The notes under the pieces: model-generated
The model's database searches: none
Seen by the model: only the letters and a program-made list of their open reading frames with translations
Told to the model about the DNA's origin: nothing
Shown: piece after piece, positions 25,007-33,933 of the stretch
How the letters are laid out: every line of letters begins with the position of its first letter
Numbering within the stretch: position 1 is the stretch's first letter
Origin: JB111 sp052093225
Lineage (GTDB): Bacteria > Actinomycetota > Actinomycetes > Actinomycetales > Actinomycetaceae
NCBI GenBank assembly: GCA_052093225.1
Contig: JBQDDG010000013.1
Span: 5,396-69,395 of the forward strand
DNA length: 64,000 nt
Reading direction: 5' to 3'
Translations under genes and position numbers: made by a program

Positions 25007-25831
25007 CTACGCCTCGAAGGTGTGCTCCGACGTCGGGAAGCTCCGCCCCTTTACGGCCGAGACGTAGTCGCCGGCCGCGCGGCCGAGCTCCTGGCCGATC
25101 TCGGCGAAGCGCCGCGCGAAGCTGGGGGACCAGTCCGTCATGCCGGCCATGTCGATCCAGACGAGCACCTGCCCGTCGGTCTCCGAGCCGGCCCCGATGC
25201 CGATCGTCGGGATCCCGACGGCCTCGGTCACCCGTTCGGCCAACGGCCCCGGCACCATCTCGAGCACCACGGCCACGGCGCCGGCGGCCTCGAGCGCGAG
25301 CGCATCGGCGACCATCCGCTCCGCGGCCTCCTCGCCGCGCCCCTGGATCCGTTTGCCCCCGAGCAGGTTCTCTGCCTGGGGCGTGAACCCGATGTGCGCC
25401 ACCACCGGGATCCCCGCCTGCGTGACGAGCTGGACGTGCGGCGCCCGGTGCGCGCCGCCCTCGAACTTCACCGCGTGCGCACCACCCTCCTTCATCAGCC
25501 GCACGCTCGTGGCAAGCGCCTGCTCCGGCGAGACCTCGTAGCTCCCGAACGGGAGGTCGGCCACCACGAGCGCACGGGACACCGACGCCGAGACGGAGCG
25601 CGTCGCCACGACCATCTCGTCGACGGTCACGGGAATCGTGGAGGAGTGCCCGAGCATGTTGTCGCCGATCGAGTCGCCGACGAGCAGGATGTCGATACCG
25701 GCGTCGTCGAGCACCCGGGCGGTCACCGCGTCGTAGGCGGTGAGCATCGCGATGGGCTCGCCGCCCTCCTTCATCTGCCTGAGGTGGGGGACGCGCACGC
25801 GCTTCGGCCTCGGCTTCGCATTCTCGGTCAC
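25007..25831 (-). CDS. panB: 3-methyl-2-oxobutanoate hydroxymethyltransferase
   Basis: A 274-residue PanB, which transfers a hydroxymethyl group from methylene-THF to 3-methyl-2-oxobutanoate, giving ketopantoate for pantothenate and CoA. Family blocks are present: EPIAMLTAYDAVTARVLDDAG, LLVGDSIGDNMLGHSSTIPV (metal-binding Asp), VVADLPFGSYEVSPEQAL, VKFEGG, GIPVVAHIGFTPQ, LEMVPGPLAE and IGIGAG. Length is normal. The GTG at 25831 overlaps the nadE stop by GTGA, so the two genes are coupled. It converges on the HNH gene. Confidence 0.96.
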   Translation of the reverse strand: MTENAKPRPKRVRVPHLRQMKEGGEPIAMLTAYDAVTARVLDDAGIDILLVGDSIGDNMLGHSSTIPVTVDEMVVATRSVSASVSRALVVADLPFGSYEVSPEQALATSVRLMKEGGAHAVKFEGGAHRAPHVQLVTQAGIPVVAHIGFTPQAENLLGGKRIQGRGEEAAERMVADALALEAAGAVAVVLEMVPGPLAERVTEAVGIPTIGIGAGSETDGQVLVWIDMAGMTDWSPSFARRFAEIGQELGRAAGDYVSAVKGRSFPTSEHTFEA

Positions 25832-27510
25832 TGAGCTCCTCCCGACGTCGTGCCACCCATCGTCGCCCGAACCTCCCGCCAGCGCGAGGTCACCGGCAGC
25901 CGCCGGTCGCGACCGAACGCCATCGGCGTCACCTTGGGCCCGAGCGCGTACTGCCGTCGCTTCCACTCGGCCCCGTCCACGAGCGAGAGCACCCGGTCGA
26001 CCACCTCGGGAGCGTGCCCGGAGGCCAGGAGCTCGTCCCGGCCGAGATTGCGCTCCACGTAGTCCTCGAGCACGGGATCGAGCTCGTCGTACGGCGGCAG
26101 GGAGTCGGAGTCCTGCTGCCCGGGCCGCAGCTCGGCCGACGGCGGCTTCTCGATCGAGTTCCATGGGATCGGCACCGGCCTGCCCGCCGCCAGCGCCTGC
26201 TCGTTGCGCCACCGCGAGAGCTCCCAGACGGCCGACTTCGGGACGTCCTTGATCGGCGCGAACCCGCCGACGGCGTCCCCGTAGATCGTCGAGTAGCCCA
26301 CCGCGAGCTCCGACTTGTTGCCCGTGGCGAGGACGAGGTGGCCCTCCATGTTGGACAACCCCATGAGAATCACCCCGCGCACCCGGGCCTGCAGGTTCTC
26401 CTCGGCCACCCCGCTGAGCTCGACGTTCGCCAGGAACGCCTCCACCATCGGCGCGATCGGCTGCACCCGGTAGTCGAGGCCGATGGCCTCGGCCGAGGCG
26501 GCGGCGTCGTCCTTGGAATGCTCCGAGGAGTAGCTCGACGGCATCGACACCCCCACCACGTTCCCGGGCCCGACGGCGTCGGCGGCGATCGCCGCGACCA
26601 GTGCCGAGTCGATCCCGCCGGACAGGCCGAGCACCACGGAGCGGAAGCCGTTCTTCGTCGCGTACCCGCGCAGCCCGGCGACGCACGCCTCGTACATCTG
26701 CCCGACGTCGGCGACCGGCTCGGGCAGCGCGTAACCGGCCGGGGTGAGGACCTCGGAACCGTCGTCGGGAAGCGCGACGTGCAGGACGTGCGGTGCGAAC
26801 CCGGGGGCTGCGGCGACGACCCGCCCGCCGTCGTCGACCACGAAGGAGTGCCCGTCGAACACGAGGTCGTCCTGGGCGCCGACGAGGTTCGCGTACAGCA
26901 CCGGGCAGCCGAGCCGCTCCGCGAGGTCGCGGGCGATCCGCGTCCGCACCGGCCCCTTGCCGTGCTCGTACGGCGAGCCGTTGAGGACGAGCAAGGCGTC
27001 CAGGGCCGCGCCCCGGTAGGACTCGACCGGGCCCCCGTCGACCCAGATGTCCTCGCAGATCGCGAGCCCGAGCCGGCGCCCCTCCACCTCCAGGACCACG
27101 GGCTCGCTGCCCGCGGCGAAGATCCGGTACTCGTCGAACACGCCGTATGTGGGCAGGTGGTGCTTGACGTACCGCTGTGTCACCTCGCCACCGGCGAGCA
27201 CCGCGGCGCAGTTCGTCGGACGCCCGTCGGTGGAGGTCCCCAGGGTCCCGACGACGACGCTCACCCCGCCGTGCCCGTCGCCCTCGAGGTCGCGCGCCAG
27301 CGCCACGAGCGCCTCCTCGGTGGCGTCCCGGAACGTCCGGCGCAGCGCGAGGTCCTCGACGGGGTAGCCGGGCAGCACCATCTCGGGCAGCACCACCACG
27401 CGCGCCCCGCCGCGCGAGGCCTCGCCCACCGCCTCGCGGACGAGCAGGGAGTTGCCGGGCAGGTCTCCGGCGCAGGGGTCGATCTGGACGATCGCGAGGT
27501 GCAGCGGCAT
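25828..27510 (-). CDS. nadE: glutamine-dependent NAD+ synthetase
   Basis: A 560-residue NAD synthetase with an N-terminal nitrilase-type glutaminase domain (residues 1-270) and a C-terminal ATP pyrophosphatase domain. The glutaminase Glu-Lys-Cys triad is Glu43 (LPEMVLPGYP), Lys116 (YVKHHLPTYGVFDEYRIF) and Cys152 (LAICEDIWVDGG). The PP-loop is LGLSGGIDSALV (residues 295-306) and LVLATGNKSELAVGYSTIYG is characteristic. It makes NAD+ from nicotinic acid adenine dinucleotide with glutamine or ammonia. The ATG at 27510 has the domain starting at once. panB overlaps its stop. Confidence 0.96.
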   Translation of the reverse strand: MPLHLAIVQIDPCAGDLPGNSLLVREAVGEASRGGARVVVLPEMVLPGYPVEDLALRRTFRDATEEALVALARDLEGDGHGGVSVVVGTLGTSTDGRPTNCAAVLAGGEVTQRYVKHHLPTYGVFDEYRIFAAGSEPVVLEVEGRRLGLAICEDIWVDGGPVESYRGAALDALLVLNGSPYEHGKGPVRTRIARDLAERLGCPVLYANLVGAQDDLVFDGHSFVVDDGGRVVAAAPGFAPHVLHVALPDDGSEVLTPAGYALPEPVADVGQMYEACVAGLRGYATKNGFRSVVLGLSGGIDSALVAAIAADAVGPGNVVGVSMPSSYSSEHSKDDAAASAEAIGLDYRVQPIAPMVEAFLANVELSGVAEENLQARVRGVILMGLSNMEGHLVLATGNKSELAVGYSTIYGDAVGGFAPIKDVPKSAVWELSRWRNEQALAAGRPVPIPWNSIEKPPSAELRPGQQDSDSLPPYDELDPVLEDYVERNLGRDELLASGHAPEVVDRVLSLVDGAEWKRRQYALGPKVTPMAFGRDRRLPVTSRWREVRATMGGTTSGGAQ

Positions 27511-27574
27511 GCGTGCCAGGGTAGTCCTGGACGTGCGCGAGAATAGGCGTCCACCGAGTTCGGGAGGAGGCGGG

Positions 27575-28912
27575 ATGGACCGCCAGCAGGAGTTCGTGCT
27601 TCGCACGGTCGAGGAACGCGACATCCGGTTCATCCGGTTGTGGTTCACCGACGTCCTCGGCACGCTGAAGTCCGTGGCCATCGCGCCGGCCGAGCTCGAG
27701 AGCGCCTTCGAGGAGGGCATCGGCTTCGACGGCTCGGCGATCGAGGGCCTCACGCGTGTGTTCGAGTCGGACATGCTCGTCCGGCCCGACCCGACCACCT
27801 TCCAGGTCCTCCCGTGGCGCAGCGAGCACCACGGCGTCGCCCGGATGTTCTGCGACGTCCTCACCCCGGGCGGCGAGCCTGCCCGCTCGGACCCGCGCAA
27901 CGTGCTCGCGCGCGCCGTCGAGCAGGCGGCCCGCGCCGGATTCACGCCGTACGTCCACCCGGAGATCGAGTTCTACCTGTTCGACGAGATCACGGACCCG
28001 GCCGCGACCCTCGTCCCCGCGGACCGGGCCGGCTACTTCGACCACGTGGCCCGCGGCACGAGCCACGACTTCCGGCGCGAGGCCATCACCACGCTCGAGG
28101 AGATGGGCATCCCGGTGGAGTTCTCCCACCACGAGGGCGGCCCCGGCCAGAACGAGATCGATCTCCGCTTCGCCGACGCCCTGTCGATGGCCGACAACGT
28201 GATGACGTTCCGGACCGTCATCAAGGAGGTCGCCATGCGGCAGGGGATGACCGCGACCTTCATGCCCAAGCCCATGCCCGGCCACCCCGGCTCCGGCATG
28301 CACACGCACTTCTCGTTCTTCGAGGGCGACACCAACGCGTTCTACGACCCCTCCGGCGAGTACCAGCTCTCGGCGACCGGCCGCCGCTTCATCGCCGGCG
28401 TCCTGCGGCACGCCCGCGAGATCGCCGCGATCACCAACCAGTACGTCAACTCCTACAAGCGCCTGTGGGGCGGCGGTGAGGCGCCGAGCTACGTGAGCTG
28501 GGGGCACAACAACCGCTCCGCGCTCCTGCGGGTCCCCGGCTACAAGCCCGGGAAGTCGCAGTCGAGCCGCGTGGAGTTCCGTGCGCTCGACGCCGCGGCC
28601 AACCCCTACCTCGCCTTCGCCGTCATCATCCGAGCCGGCCTCAAGGGCATCGAGGAGGGCTACGACCTGCCCGACCCGGCCGACACCGACGTCTCGGTGC
28701 TCACGCGCGGCGAGCGGCGCGCGCTCGGCATCGTCTCCCTGCCGGCCTCGCTCGCCGAGGCGGTCGACGTGATGGAGAGCTCCGAGCTGGTGGCCGAGAC
28801 ACTGGGGGAGGAGACCTTCGACTTCGTCGTGCGCAACAAGCACGAGGAGTGGGAGTCCTACCGCGACCAGGTCACCCCGTACGAGCTCGCCCAGTTCATC
28901 CCGTCGCACTGA
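27575..28912 (+). CDS. glnA2: glutamine synthetase type I, GlnA2-like
   Basis: A 445-residue type I glutamine synthetase of the GlnA2 branch commonly found beside glnE in actinobacteria. Catalytic blocks are visible: EIEFYLFDE, GPGQNEIDLRFADALS, FMPKPMPGHPGSGMHTHFSF, ITNQYVNSYKRLWGGGEAPS and RVEFRALDAAANPYLA. At the position of the adenylylation loop it reads DTDVSVLTRGERR, with no tyrosine, so GlnE control as in GlnA is unlikely. In Streptomyces, GlnA-like enzymes other than GlnA include gamma-glutamylpolyamine synthetases, but GlnA2 activity here cannot be assigned from sequence. The ATG follows GGGAGGAGGCGGG. Confidence 0.9.
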   Translation: MDRQQEFVLRTVEERDIRFIRLWFTDVLGTLKSVAIAPAELESAFEEGIGFDGSAIEGLTRVFESDMLVRPDPTTFQVLPWRSEHHGVARMFCDVLTPGGEPARSDPRNVLARAVEQAARAGFTPYVHPEIEFYLFDEITDPAATLVPADRAGYFDHVARGTSHDFRREAITTLEEMGIPVEFSHHEGGPGQNEIDLRFADALSMADNVMTFRTVIKEVAMRQGMTATFMPKPMPGHPGSGMHTHFSFFEGDTNAFYDPSGEYQLSATGRRFIAGVLRHAREIAAITNQYVNSYKRLWGGGEAPSYVSWGHNNRSALLRVPGYKPGKSQSSRVEFRALDAAANPYLAFAVIIRAGLKGIEEGYDLPDPADTDVSVLTRGERRALGIVSLPASLAEAVDVMESSELVAETLGEETFDFVVRNKHEEWESYRDQVTPYELAQFIPSH

Positions 28913-28928
28913 CGGCCCGGTCGCACTG

Positions 28929-31900
28929 ATGTCCCGCGGGCGGATCGTCTCCCGGTCCACACGGCTGCGCCGGGTCGGCATCCACGACCCGCGCCGCGCC
29001 GAGTCGCTCCTCGACGACCCGGTGCTCGCCCCGTTCCTGGACGACGACGCCACCGACCGGCTCCTCGGCCACCTGGCGCGGGCCGGCAACCCGGACCACG
29101 CCCTGCTCACGCTCGTCCGGATCGCGGAACGGGCCACCGAGACGGGCGAGGTCGACGCCCTGCGCACCGCTCTTCTCGACGACGACGTGGCGCTGCGGCG
29201 TCTCGTCCGGGTCGTCGGGGCCTCCCGGCCGCTCGGTGACTCACTCGTCACCCGGCCCGGCGACGTCGCCTGCCTCCACGACCGCCACGGCGAGGTCCCG
29301 GTCCTGCTCCTCACCCCCCGCGACGAGCGCGCCAAGGCGCTCCGGGCCGTGGGTGCCGACCCGGACGCCGCCAACCCCGTCGCGACGGTCACGGGCGAGG
29401 AGGGGGTGGCCGTCCTGCGCCACACCTACCGCCGCCGCCTGCTCGAGATCGCCGCCGCCGACCTCACGAGCGAGGACCCGCTCGAGGAGCTCCCGCTCGT
29501 GGCCGCCGCGATCGCCGACATCGTCGCCGGCGCCCTCGACGCCGCGCTCGCCGTCGCCCGTGCCGACCTCGCGGACCACGGGCGCGGCGTCCGCCTCGCC
29601 GTCCTCGGCATGGGCAAGACCGGCGGCCGGGAGATCAACTACATCTCCGACGTCGACGTGGTCTACGTGGCCGAGCCCGAGCTGGACGCGGACGGCACCC
29701 CCGTCGTCGACGAGGAGACCACCGTCGAGGTGGCCACCCGCCTGGCCGCCTCCCTCGCCGAGGCGGTCGGCGGCGTCGGCAGCGAGCCGGCGCTCTGGCC
29801 CCTCGATGCCAACCTGCGCCCGGAGGGCCAGGACGGCCCGCTCGTGCGCACCCTCGCCAGCCACGTCTCCTACTACGAGAGCTGGGCCAAGGGCTGGGAG
29901 TTCCAGGCGCTGCTCAAGGCCCGGCCGGTCGCCGGCGACCTCGCGCTCGGCGAGCAGTACTGCGAGGCGCTGGCCCCGCTCGTCTGGTCGGCGGCGTCGC
30001 GGGAGAACTTCGTCGAGGAGTCGCAGAAGATGCGCCGCCGCGTCGAGGCCCACGTCCCCGCGAAGCACGCCGCCCGCCAGCTCAAGCTCGGCAAGGGCGG
30101 CCTGCGCGACGTCGAGTTCACCGTCCAGCTCCTCCAGCTCGTCCACGGCCGCACCGACGACACCCTGCGCTCGCGCACCACCCTCGACGCGTTGGGTGCC
30201 CTGGCCGACGGCGGGTACGTCGCCCGCACCGACGCCGCCACCCTCGACCACCACTACCGGTTCCTCCGCCTCCTCGAGCACCGCATGCAGCTGTGGCGCC
30301 TCCACCGCATCCAGGTGGTCCCGAGCTCCGCGGCCGACCTCGAGATCCTCGGCCGCGGCTTCGGCGCGGGGTCGATCACCACGGGCGAGGCCCTCGAGCG
30401 CGAGTGGCGCACCGTCGCCCGCGAGGTGCGGCGCCTGCACGAGGAGATCTACTACCGACCGCTGCTGCCTGCGACGGCCCGGCTCTCGCCCGACGAGGCC
30501 TCGTTGCGGCCCGCCGCCGCAGAGGCGCGCATGGAGGTCATCGGCTTCAAGGACCCCAAGGGCTCGCTCCGGCACATCGCCGCCCTCACCGAGGGCGTCT
30601 CGCGCCGCGCCACGATCCAGCGTCAGCTCCTGCCGGTGATGATCGGGTGGTTCGCCGACGCCCCGATGCCCGACGTCGGGCTCCTCGCCTTCCGCAAGCT
30701 GTCCGAGGAGATCGGCGCCACGCACTGGTACCTGGCGCTCCTGCGGGACTCCTCGGCCGCCGCGGAGGCCCTCGCCACCGTGCTGGCGACCTCCCGGTAC
30801 GTCGGCGACCTCCTCCTCCAGCTGCCCGAGGCCGTCAAGTGGCTCGACGGCGACGAGGGCCTCGCGCCGCGCCGCCGCGAGGACCTCGCGGAGGAGATCG
30901 ACGCGATGCTGCGCCGTCGCCACGGCAGCGACCCCGAGGAGGCAGTGGGGCAGGCGCGCTACCTGCGCCGGCGCGAGACCACGCGCGCCGCGATCGCGCA
31001 CATCCTCGACCGTGCCCCGCGCTCGCGGCGCCGCGAGTTGGCCGACGTGGCCGACCTGTCGATCGAGGCGGCCGTGCGCGTGGCCGCGGTCGAGGCGACG
31101 CGCCGCGCGGGCCTGGACGAGGCGCCCGGCGAGATCCTCGTCGTCGCCATGGGCCGGCTCGGGGGCCGAGAGGTCGGGTACTCCTCCGATGCCGACGTGA
31201 TGTTTGTCCACGACCCGAGCCCCGGGGCCGACCCGGAGGTGGCGGGAGCGTGGGCGCTCGACGTCGCCCGGTCCGTGCAGGACCTCCTCGGCGCCACGAG
31301 CGACGAGCCCGCGCTCCCCGTCGACGCCGACCTGCGGCCCGAGGGCCGCTCCGGGCCGCTCGTGCGCACCCTCGCCTCCTACACCGAGTACTACGAGGGC
31401 TGGTCTGAGGTGTGGGAGCGCCAGGCGCTGCTGCGGGCACGTCCCGCCGCCGGGTCGGCCGTGCTCGGCGAGCGGTTCATGGCGCTCGTCGATCCCCTGC
31501 GGTACGTCCCCGGGGGCGTCGGTGACGCGGCGGAGCGGGAGATCCGCCGGATCAAGGGCCGCGTCGAGCAGGAGAGGATGCCGCGCGGCGTGCCGCCGAA
31601 CCGGCATCTCAAGCTCGGTCCGGGCGCCCTCGCCGACGTCGAGTGGACCGTCCAGCTCTGGCAGCTCCGGCACGCGGGGGACGTGCCCGCGCTACGGGTG
31701 ACGGGGACGGAGGAGGCGCTCGACGCGCTGCGCGAGGCGGGGCTCGTCGGCGACACCGATGCCGAGACCCTGCGGCACGCCTGGACGCTCGCCGGTCAGG
31801 TCCGCGACGCCGTCGTCCAGGTCTCCGGGCGTACGACGGGACCGAAGGTCGACGTCCTGCCCCACGGCGTCGAGCAGCTCGAGACGGTCGCACGCATGCT

Positions 31901-31997
31901 CGGCTACCCAGCCGGGCAACGGCAGGACCTCGAGGAGGACTACCTGCGGGCGGTGCGCCGCTCCCGCGCCGTCGTCGAGCGGCTCTTCTGGGAGTAG
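28929..31997 (+). CDS. glnE: bifunctional glutamine synthetase adenylyltransferase/adenylyl-removing enzyme
   Basis: A 1022-residue GlnE, which adenylylates and de-adenylylates glutamine synthetase to tune nitrogen assimilation. Two nucleotidyltransferase domains are visible: one near residues 225-245 (GMGKTGGREINYISDVDVVYV, with the split SD-x-D acid pair) and one near 740-760 (AMGRLGGREVGYSSDADVMF). Each is followed by an LRPEG(Q/R) block, DANLRPEGQDGPLVRTL and DADLRPEGRSGPLVRTL. Linker helices include LKLGKGGLRDVEFTVQLLQL and LKLGPGALADVEWTVQLWQL. It starts 16 bp after glnA2. Its likely target is GlnA (35112), which keeps the modifiable tyrosine. Confidence 0.96.
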   Translation: MSRGRIVSRSTRLRRVGIHDPRRAESLLDDPVLAPFLDDDATDRLLGHLARAGNPDHALLTLVRIAERATETGEVDALRTALLDDDVALRRLVRVVGASRPLGDSLVTRPGDVACLHDRHGEVPVLLLTPRDERAKALRAVGADPDAANPVATVTGEEGVAVLRHTYRRRLLEIAAADLTSEDPLEELPLVAAAIADIVAGALDAALAVARADLADHGRGVRLAVLGMGKTGGREINYISDVDVVYVAEPELDADGTPVVDEETTVEVATRLAASLAEAVGGVGSEPALWPLDANLRPEGQDGPLVRTLASHVSYYESWAKGWEFQALLKARPVAGDLALGEQYCEALAPLVWSAASRENFVEESQKMRRRVEAHVPAKHAARQLKLGKGGLRDVEFTVQLLQLVHGRTDDTLRSRTTLDALGALADGGYVARTDAATLDHHYRFLRLLEHRMQLWRLHRIQVVPSSAADLEILGRGFGAGSITTGEALEREWRTVAREVRRLHEEIYYRPLLPATARLSPDEASLRPAAAEARMEVIGFKDPKGSLRHIAALTEGVSRRATIQRQLLPVMIGWFADAPMPDVGLLAFRKLSEEIGATHWYLALLRDSSAAAEALATVLATSRYVGDLLLQLPEAVKWLDGDEGLAPRRREDLAEEIDAMLRRRHGSDPEEAVGQARYLRRRETTRAAIAHILDRAPRSRRRELADVADLSIEAAVRVAAVEATRRAGLDEAPGEILVVAMGRLGGREVGYSSDADVMFVHDPSPGADPEVAGAWALDVARSVQDLLGATSDEPALPVDADLRPEGRSGPLVRTLASYTEYYEGWSEVWERQALLRARPAAGSAVLGERFMALVDPLRYVPGGVGDAAEREIRRIKGRVEQERMPRGVPPNRHLKLGPGALADVEWTVQLWQLRHAGDVPALRVTGTEEALDALREAGLVGDTDAETLRHAWTLAGQVRDAVVQVSGRTTGPKVDVLPHGVEQLETVARMLGYPAGQRQDLEEDYLRAVRRSRAVVERLFWE

Positions 31998-32080
31998 CGG
32001 GCGCTCAGCCGCCACGCCGTGGGCGGCGACGGTGCGGCCGGCCACAGCGCGCCGCCTCGCCACCTGGGACAATGACGGGC

Positions 32081-32815
32081 ATGCGGCTCATCCTCGTCAG
32101 GCACGGTCAGACCCACTCCAACGTCTCCCACGCGATCGACACCGAGGCGCCGGGGGCCGACCTCACCGAGCTGGGGCGCCGGCAGGCGGAGGCGCTCGTG
32201 CCCGAGCTGGCGCGCGAGGAGATCGAGTCGATCTGGGTCTCCCACCTCGTGCGCACCCACCAGACCGCCGCACCGTTGGCGGAGGCACTGGGCCTGACGC
32301 CCGTCGAGCGTGAGGGCCTGCGGGAGATCATCGCCGGCGACCTCGAGATGAAGAACGGCGACGACGACGTCCGCGCCTATCTCGCGGGGATCATGCGCTG
32401 GACAGAGGAGCCGGACAGCCGCCTCCCCGGTGCCGAGTCCGGCCGCGAGGTGATGGCCAGGTACAACGGCGTCATCGACGAGATCGTGGCGACGGGGCAG
32501 AAGACGGCGCTCGTCGTCTCCCACGGCGCCGTCATCGTCACGTGGGCGGCGGCGACCGTCGAGGTGCCGCGTGAGTTCCTCGGCCGCTCGATCTCGAACA
32601 CCGGTGTCGTCATCGTCGAGGGGGACCCGGAGCGTGGCTGGCAGCTCGTGCGCTGGGAGTCCCACGCGCTCGGCGGTCCGGAGGTGTCGGACGAGGCCCA
32701 CGACGGTCCGGCCGGCTACCCGGACGAGCTGCACACCGACTCGCTCGCGGTGGCCGGGAGCGGCTACCGGGGCGACGGCAGCGACGCCGTCGACGAGCGC
32801 GGCGCCAACGACTGA
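32081..32815 (+). CDS. histidine phosphatase family protein
   Basis: A 244-residue phosphatase of the histidine phosphatase (PGM-like) superfamily: catalytic RHG in LILVRHGQTHSNVSHAID (His9), the arginine block SHLVRTHQTAAPLAEALGL, an acid motif GLREIIAGDLEM, and second histidine VVSHGAVIVTWAAA. Length and motifs suggest a small-molecule phosphomonoesterase rather than a glycolytic mutase, but the substrate is unknown. A Gly/Asp-rich tail ends the protein. An ATG nine bases upstream (32072) is an alternative start. It follows glnE by 83 bp. Confidence 0.9.
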   Translation: MRLILVRHGQTHSNVSHAIDTEAPGADLTELGRRQAEALVPELAREEIESIWVSHLVRTHQTAAPLAEALGLTPVEREGLREIIAGDLEMKNGDDDVRAYLAGIMRWTEEPDSRLPGAESGREVMARYNGVIDEIVATGQKTALVVSHGAVIVTWAAATVEVPREFLGRSISNTGVVIVEGDPERGWQLVRWESHALGGPEVSDEAHDGPAGYPDELHTDSLAVAGSGYRGDGSDAVDERGAND

Positions 32816-32847
32816 TCCCGCGGGGCGACCAGCTGAACACGTGGGGG

Positions 32848-32955
32848 CTGACCGGTCCCGCGGGGCGACTGGTCCCGCCCGCGCTGACCGGTCCCGCGGG
32901 GCGACTGGTCCCGCCCGCGCTGACCGGCCCCGCGGCGCCCCTGGGTGATACACCG
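32848..32955. repeat. 36-bp tandem repeat, about 2.5 copies
   Basis: Units begin CTGACCGGTCCCGCGGGGCG at 32848 and 32884, with a shortened, diverged copy at 32920. Period is 36 bp exactly. The array lies in the 177-bp gap between the convergent phosphatase and DUF981 genes. Each unit contains GC-rich inverted segments (GGTCCCGCGGGGCGACT), so it could also act as a transcription end region. No gene is seen. Confidence 0.75.
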
Positions 32956-32992
32956 GGCGCCGGCGACCGCCGCAGCGGCCGCCGGCGGTGCG

Positions 32993-33682
32993 TCACCAGC
33001 GGTAGTTCGTGCCGTACGCGAAGTTCGTGTACATGCCGATGTGCGTGTAGAAGTTCATCGCACCGAACAGCAGCAGCGCGATGCCGCCGAGCAGGAACGC
33101 CCAGTACGCCACCTTCAGCAGGCCGGGCTTCTCGACGAGGTAGGCGATCGCGAAGAGCAGCGCGCCGACGGCGATGAGGCCCCACAGGCCACCGAGGAAC
33201 AGCGCCTCGATCCAGGGAAGGTGGCCGAAACGACCGGTGATCGGCTCCTCGGGCGGGGCGGCACCGAGCTGGAAGCGCACGAACGTCACCGCGAGCACGG
33301 CCATGCCGAGGCCGAGCGCCCCGACGAAGATGCTCACCGGCTTGAACCCGCGCAGGGCGGCGGCGCCGGCGGGGGCTGCGTCACCGGCGAAGAGGCTGCG
33401 GTGGCGCCACAGGTACACGGCGGCGAAGAGGAGCAGCGCGCCGAACCCGGCGGCCGGCTGACCGAAGGCGATGTTGTAGTACTCGAACCCGGGCTCCTGG
33501 TAGGGCCAGGTCAGCGTGAGGTGAAGGCCGGTGACGAGCAGCAGGAGACCGGTGACGCCGAAGAACGCGGCCCACCCCTCGCTGTCGATCGACTTCGACC
33601 GGATGAGGTTGCCCAGGAACAGGGCGAACCCGATGAGACCCGCTCCCGCCGTGATGGCGATGAGCTCGTTGTAGACGACCAT
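32993..33682 (-). CDS. DUF981 family membrane protein
   Basis: A 229-residue protein with about seven transmembrane helices and the DUF981 course: start NELIAITAGAGLIGFALFLG, the conserved loop TLTWPYQEPGFEYYNIAFGQP, and LWGLIAVGALLFAIAYLVEK, ending FGAMNFYTHIGMY. The family is found in actinobacteria and archaea and has no known function. The ATG at 33682 follows GGAAGGTGGGCGGC. A GTG nine bases earlier is possible. The terminator-like hairpin at 33881 separates it from the alcohol dehydrogenase gene on the same strand. Confidence 0.85.
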   Translation of the reverse strand: MVVYNELIAITAGAGLIGFALFLGNLIRSKSIDSEGWAAFFGVTGLLLLVTGLHLTLTWPYQEPGFEYYNIAFGQPAAGFGALLLFAAVYLWRHRSLFAGDAAPAGAAALRGFKPVSIFVGALGLGMAVLAVTFVRFQLGAAPPEEPITGRFGHLPWIEALFLGGLWGLIAVGALLFAIAYLVEKPGLLKVAYWAFLLGGIALLLFGAMNFYTHIGMYTNFAYGTNYRW

Positions 33683-33880
33683 GCCGCCCACCTTCCTTGT
33701 TCAGATGTCCCGCGCGCGGCGACGGGGGCGTGCTGCGCGACGGGGGAGCGGTGAGGCTCCCGAACAGGAAGAACGCACCCTTCGCACGAATATTCCCGAC
33801 GGCGGACGGCCAGAAGCGCGTCACGTCAGAGGGGCGCGGCGCGGGCAGTATAAGCACACAGCGCGTAGGCAGCGCGAGAC

Positions 33881-33908
33881 GGCGGAGCCCGGGAGGGTGG
33901 GCTCCGCC
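33881..33908 (-). terminator. hairpin after the alcohol dehydrogenase gene
   Basis: GGCGGAGCCC (33881-33890) pairs exactly with GGGCTCCGCC (33899-33908), a 10-bp stem with an 8-nt loop, 26 bp beyond the stop of the minus-strand gene at 33934. No T tract follows in either direction, as is common for high-GC actinobacterial terminators. Confidence 0.6.
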
Positions 33909-33933
33909 GTCGTTCGCGCGAGGGGGCCCGGGG

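Noticed and set aside
25007..29425. A giant minus-strand gene of about 1470 codons covering panB, nadE and glnA2
   Set aside because: Only its last 274 codons (panB) make sense. The rest is the out-of-frame shadow of nadE and the antisense of glnA2 in GC-rich DNA, where stops are rare.
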